Source of the DNA: Cephalopachus bancanus | Taxonomy: Eukaryota > Chordata > Mammalia > Primates > Tarsiidae | Assembly: GCA_027257055.1 (NCBI GenBank) | Contig: JAPVLO010000275.1 | Location: 1,550,001-1,614,000, forward strand | Reading direction: 5' to 3' | Length of the DNA: 64,000 nt | In this document: positions 12,701 through 21,700 of the stretch, in pieces | How the letters are laid out: each line of letters opens with the position of its first letter | How positions within the stretch are numbered: position 1 is the stretch's first letter | Program-made: the position numbers and the translations under genes | Notes under the pieces: generated by a model | Databases searched by the model: none | The model's input: the letters and a program-made list of their open reading frames with translations, nothing else | Told to the model about the DNA's origin: nothing

Positions 12701-15700
12701 ATGGCTTTTAGCCTTACTTTAGTGAAAGGCAGGGACACATAAGAAATGTGGGCAAATCTCATGAAATAAAATGGAAACCAAAACTCAATCTTGACAGAAA
12801 AATGTGATAACTAGTGAAGTACTAATTCATGCATGAGATAAAGGACAATTTGTAAAAAATCTTTATTGAGTCAATAAAAAGGCATGGAGCATGTCCAAGA
12901 CATACTGCTAAATCGGATGTTTTATAAGAAATCTCAGTGACAAAGAACATAAAGTGCCCATGTAGTTATTATAGACAGGAAAGTCAATTCTCTGATGGGT
13001 GGACTTAACATTTTAAAACAAGGGATGGCATTTTTAAAAAAAGGCAATACACCATAAAGCTACAGAAGAATTATGACCATTTTCAGAAGATGCAATTCAA
13101 GCTGGGTATGGTAGCTCACATCTGTAATCCCAGTACTTAGGGAGGCCAAGGCAGAAGAATTGCTTGAGCCCAGGAGTTCAAGACCAGTCTGGCAATACAG
13201 TGAGATATCGTCTCAACAAACAAAACATTATCTGGGTGTGGTAGCACATGCCTGTAGTCCTGGCTACCTGGGAGGCTAAGGCAGGAAGACAGCTTGAGCC
13301 CAGGAGTTTGAAGCTGCGGTGAGCCATGATCATACCACTGCTCTCCCATCTGGGTGACAGACTGAGAATCCAAACAAAAAGACTAAATAGTCTCTTCTTG
13401 CATATGAAAATGCTGCTGGTCCTCACTTAAATAGCAATTTGAAAATGAAGTCGTGCTAGACTTTTAGAACTTTCACATCTTCCTTTGGCTTAGAACACAT
13501 TGTTGACAGCCTACAGTACTTTTAAAATGTGTCCACAGATTCTTTGCTACTCAAGAGGCAGGGTCTATGTCCTTTCCTCTCACATCTGGCCAGCCTTGGA
13601 GGCTTATGATCAGTGAACAACTGCAGAAGTGCTGCTTCTAGGCTATGTCAGAAAAGGCCATGCAGTCCTGCCTGGTTCTCCTTGAGACACTTATTCTGGG
13701 GGAAGCCAAGTGCCAAGAAGAAATCCAACTATCCCTTAAAACTGCCTTTAGCTCATAAAGCAAGCAGTCACACATAGGTGCTCCTGGCGAAGCACAGCTG
13801 AGCTCACCACTGCAGGTCAGCACCAAGTGCCAGCCACAAGAGTGAGGCAGATGCCCAGCCCAGTCAAGCCTCTGGATGAGGAAGCCACAGCTAACATATA
13901 ATCGTCCTCCCCAAATTCCTGATCCATACCACACTGAGCAAAATGAAATGGTGGTTGTCTAACATCATAGAGTTTTAAGATAATGTATTACATGGCAACA
14001 GTAACTGAAGCAATGACCAAAGAAATGCTTTCTGGCTAGTTCTATCATCCAAGTTTTATTACCTAGACTAGGTTGCACTGTGATAAAATAATGAAGCTGC
14101 TGAAATCTCAGCAGCTTCATTCAATAAAAACATATTTCCTATTCAAGGACAGGCAAGGAATCTTGCTCTATCTGTTAAGCCAGGAAACCAAGTCCCCTCC
14201 ATCTTGTGACATTATCTCACAGACTGTCGCAGCAGGCGGAGAAAGAACAGGAATTCTCAGGTGTTTCTTTCTTATACCATACCTGCATTCAGAAGGTGTC
14301 AGGCTATCCTAGTAACACCACTTTTAAAAATCAACAACTATGGCATCAACTAACGACCTTTTCATTCATTCATTCATTCATTCATTCATTCATTCATGTG
14401 GAATCTTACTCTGTCACCCAGGTTGGAGTGCAGTGGCACACTCACAGCCACCCCAGCGCTGACCTGCTGGGCTCTGGTGATCATTCCGCCTCAGTCTTCC
14501 AAGTAGCGGGAACTACAGGCACACACTACCACACCCAGCTAATTTTTTTTATTTATTGTAGAGACCAGGTCTCGCCAAGTTGCCCAGGCTGGTCTCAAAC
14601 CTGCGGGCTCAAGGCAACCCACATGACTTGGCCTCCCAAAGTGCTAGGATTACAGGCTGAGCCACCGAGTCCGGCCCTTTTCTTCATTTTAGTCATAGCA
14701 ATCCCCAAGGTTTAGCAGGGCACATATCTACCTAGCTACAGTCTACATTCCCCAGTGCCACTTGAAGAGAAGTGTGCCACGTGACTAAGCTTGGGCCGGT
14801 GGGATAAGAACAGAAGTGAAACATGGAGTCACCCTGTAAATCGTGTTGTGGACCACCTGCTTTTAGATTGAGAAGAGAAAAATAAACTCTATCTTGTTAA
14901 GCTCCTTTTGTGGAGGGCAGAGAATAACAGGGAAGTGTTACACTAAAACAGCAACTGCTTGTCACACCTTCTCCTATTACCCACAGTCATTTTATACTCA
15001 CAAACATTTCCATGTCCCCCTTTGGATCTCTAATTTTGAATCTGTCGTCACAATACTGAACTTCCACTATTCTTTACTTAACTGAACTCCTAACTCTCAT
15101 AGCTGGCTTCCTTTGAAGGCATGGGGTCTCTTGATGTGGAACACAGACAGTGCAGTGTGGGAGAAAGAAGAGTGGATTCAAAGGTCCTGATTCTCATCCT
15201 GGGAGTGGGAGACTTAGACAAATCCTCAGGTCCACTGGCAAAGACCTGTAGCCAAAAGTAATCTCCTAAAAATGGAATGAAGGCTAATTTTAGGCCTTGC
15301 ATAAAACGTTGTAGCTCCCCCAACACAAACTTTATACTCCATTAATGTAATGAAGATAACTGACATCATGGTTAAGAGTGTAGACCCTGCCAGGCATGGT
15401 GGCTCAAGCCTGTAATCCCAGCACTTTGGGAGGCTGAGGCAAGAGGACTGCCTGTCAGGGGTTCTAGAACAGTCTGGGCAACTTGGCAAGACCTCGTCTC
15501 TACAATAAATTAAAAATTAGCTGGGCGTGGTTGCATGTGCCTGTAGTTCCAGCTATTTGGAAGGCTGAGGTAGAAGGATCGCAGAAGGTCAAGGCTGCAA
15601 TCCCCCTGAGTGTGCCACTATACTCCAGCCTGGGTGACAGAGTGAGACTCCAACTCAAAAAAAAAAAAAAAAAAAAGAGTGCTGACCCTGAAATCAGAAC

Positions 15701-18700
15701 AAATCTGAGTTTCAACTCCAGCCTTGCGGCCTACTACCAATACGACTAAGGGGAAGTTAACTACACCAAGCCTCAGTTTCCTTACCTGTGAGAATTAAAG
15801 AAAATAACGTATGTTAGGTCCTTTGCATTTGTACTGCTGGAGGACCCAGTGTTAATTGTCACAATACCTCTATGCCTTTCCACATGCAAATTTCCTCTGC
15901 CTGGAATTACCTTTCTTCTTTTACCTGAGGAATTCCTTCACATTCATTGTAACTAATTTTCTGTGAGACCCTCCCAGCAACTTGACCTGCCGGGAGCAAT
16001 CAATCTCTTTATTTGGACCTTCATTTGTGCTACTGAGGTCACATCTATCAATTCCACTGATCACGGGGTACTGTACTTATCTGTTTGTAATGATAAAAGC
16101 CCTATCTCACTGTGGACATGGTGCATGTCTTATTCATTGCTGAATCTCGAGTACTTAGCAGAGTACACATGGTAGGTTTTTGTATATGGTTGCAATAACG
16201 AACAGAATGCTTTCTAGAATTCACTCTATAATCAACCTACCTCTCTTACAGGTTAGGAATTTGGCCTAACAATTATGACATGCCTTATATCAAAAGGACT
16301 GTCCTATCAAATCAATTTAAATTGAAGCATAATTATCATTGCAGATATTCTAAGAAGAAGTTATCTGAACATGAACATCTGCAGACAAATGTTCTCTGAT
16401 GAGACTGTTCTTGTCTAACATTTCTTCATATTTTGGGGGAACTGTTAGCAGATGCAATTCAAAAGATCTCCAAAATCACAGTCAGTAATTGAAAATGTAT
16501 TGCTTTTGTAATAAGGAACAAGCTATTAGAATTTTAAGGAGAGAAAATAATTATAAAAAATACTTGGCATGTATGTGGAAGGTTTTACTTTATAGTCTTT
16601 TCATTTTTTTCTCCTAATTGCCTTGTAAAAGTGAAAGCAGTTGTATTTCTTTTCTTTTTTTTTAATCAATATTTTTTATTATGATGTTGTGGGGTACAGT
16701 TAAGGGTTAGGTATACAATTACATTTCATTCAGGCACCCTGTTGATAAGAGGTGTTTGTATTTCTATGACATGGGAGGTCATATATGAGGAATAAATCCT
16801 AGCACAAAAACTCTGTGTTTTGGCTAACTGTGGTGGCATTCACAGTGGTTGTTGAAATCAGACTTTAATAAAATACATTAAGATTATTTTTTTACAGTTT
16901 TTTAAAGAAAAAAAAGAATATATCTGAAGACCCATTTTTGAGTAGTACTAATGTTATCATTACCCTTAAGATCTTAATATGAGCTTCTGATGACAGTGAC
17001 CACATGCAATCTTAAAAAGCAAAAGACATTCTGTAAGAGATTTATAATATCAAGCATTAAAATAATAAAATACCTCAATGCAGATGTGATGCATTCCTCC
17101 AGCCTTGTTTTTCTGCAGAAAACCTGCAATTGGGCTGTCGTCTCCCAATGGATGAAGCAGTTCTATCTTGGTATTTCCCAAATTGACAAAAACAACAGAT
17201 ACTCCATGTTCAGGAAGAGGGACTGCCTTACTTACTTGGGCTCCCAGAACACTCTTATAAAACGCTGAGGCCTTTTCCAAATCTGGTACTGCTATGGCTA
17301 CATGATTAAGTCGACCCAGGTTCCATGAAGGACCTGCCACATGATGAGAAAGCTGCGACATGGAAAAAGTTCTTGGTGTTGGTACTGGAGCTTGGAGTCT
17401 GGAAAAAAGCCCTGAAAAATGGAATAGTCATTGATATTCTTCTTTTGAGACTTAATGTAACTTCTAAATTAAACTTTAAAACCAAACAAATAATAAAAAC
17501 AAAAACTCATTATTTATAGACTTATCCTTTTTAATTATTGAAATTAAATCAAGGGAGATAAACGGAAAGACTTATGTCAAATTTACTCACTCTGTTCTGC
17601 CCATTTAAACAACCATCTGGAGTTTAAAAAGAATTCTGCACTTCAACTAGATTTAAACACAGAATGACATTTTTCATAACAATTCAATATTTACTGGTAA
17701 CACTTAAAGGATAGCTGCATGTGGACTATTAATACTACTTACTATTCTCTGTGTTTCACAGGGAATAAATTTGAATGTGATAGCAAAACAACATACATTT
17801 AATGATAAGAGTAAACAATTTTCTTACCTATCTATACCTATTTTTTGTCTTATATTCTATAATAAGTTCATTAAAGGCATAAATGTGAAATACTTTTTAA
17901 TGTGTATTTTACTGATTACCTATTACAGAAAATATCTAATTGCTGGGGAAAAACAAGCAAAGATCAAGATGGTACTTAACTTATGGGGTCTCCTTTGAGA
18001 CCAGATTTTTAAATTATTTCTTTTTATAATTTTGAAGGATTAGAGGTAGAACTGCTTCTGAACATTAAAAAACCTTCTTTCACTCAGTAACTGAAGGCAG
18101 CTACAAGGTCTCACTCCCATGTATTAATATTACTCTGCCTCCCCATTCACCAAAACACTGAACTTTAGGAGCCAAATTACTCCCAGAAGGAAAAAAATTG
18201 CATACATGTATGAGGTTTAAACATAATCTTGTAAAACTATATCACTTAATAAAAAGGTATGAAATAACAAAATGAAGAACACATACATCAAATAATAGGT
18301 TATTAGTTAGCTCTTAATGAAAAACACTTTAAACAGTATCTAGTATCACAGGGCTTCAGCTAATAAAAAATAATTTCCCTTAACTAAAGATTTTTTATAA
18401 TAAAGAAATTAAAGTGATACTATTTTGAATTTTATTTAAGACTATAAATCTGATGCATCATAAGTCAGCAGAAGGCAAAATTAAACTTAAGATAGTCTTC
18501 TGCTCTGCCTATTTATATTATTACGGAAATACCCAAAGGCTCTCATGGGAAAGAAGGGTTATCTGTGAAGACCAAGACACTAGCTCATGAAGAAACAACA
18601 AAATCATTGGTCAAGCTGCTTTTTCCTTCTCTTGCATCTCTACCACATGTGCAACTTGCAATTAAAGTTCAATATAGAATTTATTTGTATTTAAAAAAAT

Positions 18701-21700
18701 TGTAGGTAGATAGGGTTAGTGAGCTTTAGGGTAATATGCACATTAAGAAGTTGTTTTGTCTGAATTTTAAGGGCATATCAAATATTGAGTTCAGGTGTTT
18801 CGGAATCTTCCTTACCACTGTTACTGAGGCCCCTTGACAGGTGTCCGAGGAACAGCAATGGAACATATAGAAGTGGAACACAGAGAACAATTACAGGATG
18901 TCCAAGTAAAGTGTATGCAATATCCTATGCCAGTTTGCTTCAGGGATATTTAAAAATCTCTGGCCCTTGGGCGTGGTAGCACATGCCTGTAATTCCGGCT
19001 ACTTGGAAGGCTGAGGCGGAAGGTTCGCCGGAGCCCAGCAGGTCGAGGCTGCGGTGGCCGGGAGCGGCCACTGCACTCCAGTCTGGGCGACCGAGCGAGA
19101 ATCCAACTAAAAAAAAAACAAAAACAAAAAAAATCTGGCCCTGAGAAGGAAGCCTAAGCAAATCGTGTTATAGGCTGCCTCACAGTAGTCTTTCTCCCTA
19201 GCTTCCTTGTCATTTGGTTCTAAGTATGAGAAAACAGTTTATGAGAATGACTGGCTCTTCTTCCTTTTAAAAGAAACAAAATCTCCTTCATATGTCAGAA
19301 AGACAGCATATTTATATATTGTAAAAAATTAATTAAGACTTTGAGGTTATGTAGGTTTACCTCTAGAAATGTGAACTGGTTTGAGAAAGGGAATATCACA
19401 TTTTATTGGTTTTATTTGGTTCCTAACGAATACATCTAGAAATAGGACAGAAAAAATACCAATGAGAAGTCAATAATTCTGCTTCTTTAAAATGAAGGAT
19501 ATAAAAATGGACTACAAGCACATAAGATACTCAATATTAGTCATTAGAGAAAAGCAAATCAAAACCACAGTGAAATACTACTTCACACCCTCCAAGATAA
19601 TCAAGAAAATAAAAAATAGTAACAGTTGAGGATGTGGAGAATTAGAACCCTGGTACACTGCTAGTGAGAATGTAAAATGGTGCAGCTGCGCATGGAACAA
19701 TTCAGCAGTTCCTCAAAAAAGCTAAACACAGAATTTATCATATAACCTAGCATTCTGCTCTTAAGTACCCCAAATCATTTAAAATAGGTATTCAAACAAA
19801 AACTTGCAAACTAAGCAGCAGTAGTTCCAATAGCCAATGGAATATTATCTGGATATGAGGTACTGACATATGCTATAACATGGATGAACATCAAAACATT
19901 ATGGTGATAGAAACTTGACATAAAAGGTCATAAGTTGTATGATTCCATTTTTATAAAATATCTGGAATAGTAAGTCTATACAGATTAAAAGTGGAACAGT
20001 GGTTGCCAGGGGCTGGAGGGAGAAGGGAATGGAGAGTAACTGCTTAATAGGTATGAGGTTTCCTTTTGTGGTGATGAAAATGTTTTGAACTAGATAAAAG
20101 TGATGGTTGCACAACACAATGAATGTTGTATGTGCTGCTAAATTGTACCTTTTTTTTTCTTTTTTTTTTTGTCAGAGTCTCACTCTGTTGGCCAGGCTGG
20201 AATGCAGTGGCACCATCACAGCTACTGCAACCTTGATCTGTTGGGCTCAGGCAATCCACCCACTTCAGCCTTCCAAGTAGCTGGGACCACAGGTGTGCGC
20301 CACCACGCCTGGCTAATTTTTTTTATTTATTGTAGAGATGAGGTCTTGCCATGTTTCCCAGGCTGGTCTTGAACTTCTGGGCTCAGGCAATCCACTTGCC
20401 TCGGCTTCCAAAAGTGCTGGGACTACAGGTGTGAGCCCAGCCTAAATTGTACATTTTTAAATGGTTAATTTTGTTTTGTGAATTTTTACCTTAGAAAAAA
20501 AAAAAGAAGGGAGATGATACTAGTTGTAAAAATCTGTAAGTGAAATCTTACAGACCAAGACAACTGGGTAGGGAACATGGAACAAAGGGGTTAAAATGAG
20601 ATAGATCCTTATACTTAATAAAAATGTGTTTTTGAAAAGTTCACTGTGAACTGAACTTTCTCTTTTGACTTTTAGCAACTTTAAAAAGATTATTTCCAGC
20701 TTTTTGAAGTATGACAAATAAAACTTGTATATATTTGAGGTATACAACATGTTTTGATAGAAGCATAAATTACAAAATGGTTATCACAATCAAACTAACT
20801 TTTAAAAGATATCTTAATTTTGGATTGCCCTTCAATTGGCAGGAACTCAGAACTCTTCAGTTTTAGCTTTTTCTGCCTCCCATTTCAGAAAGGTGCAGTG
20901 GAATTGCATTATGTTGAACTCTGTAATATGCAATTTGTGATTACTCCAATAAGGGTTGCTTTCTATGAATAAACTACAGTGTATAACCATATGTGAATAA
21001 ATGTATAAGATATTTAACAACAGGAGTGTTAATAAAAAAGGAGTGTAAAGATGAATAATTAAAAATTTGAAAAATTATTTTTACACATCAGGAATCTGGT
21101 GTACAAGTAAAAGACACATTACAAAATCTGGTATGTATGTTAATTCTAATTCCTAACTTGTTAACCACTTTTAGTGCCTTGACTTAAAAAATAATTTTGA
21201 ATTTGTTTCAGTTCAGATTTTGCACTTATTTCAGACCAGGCTTCTCTAACAGTCTCCAAATTAGTGAAGGTTTAGCTGCAAGGGTCTACACTAAAATGAA
21301 TTAAGTATACATACTATTTAAAGAAATTAGATGTTAAATTTACTTATAAAGTGTCATAAAATTGTGAATAATCCCTTGTAATAAGATTTTTCAATAGCTT
21401 TCTCTGCTAACAGTTTGTTAAACTATTTTGTAACTTATATGCCACAGAATTCACCCATGTGAAGTGTACAAATCAGTGGTTCTTAGTAAATTTGCAAAGC
21501 TGGGCAACCTTCATATAAAATCTAATTTAAGAACACGCAATATGTTTTTAAGTCTGAGTTTTTGCATATCTGGTTTGAAGAGACATAACATATTTAGGAA
21601 GGCATTCATTAGAAGTGCCTTCAAGTAAGTTTGGTAAGAAGCTATTAAATTTTCTCTTCAACATTCAACCAGTGAATCTCATAGCACCATACACATGTCT

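Noticed and set aside
17074..17361. MCEE starting at an internal Met in exon 2
   Set aside because: The frame continues upstream to a good acceptor and joins exon 1 in phase, reproducing the human presequence.
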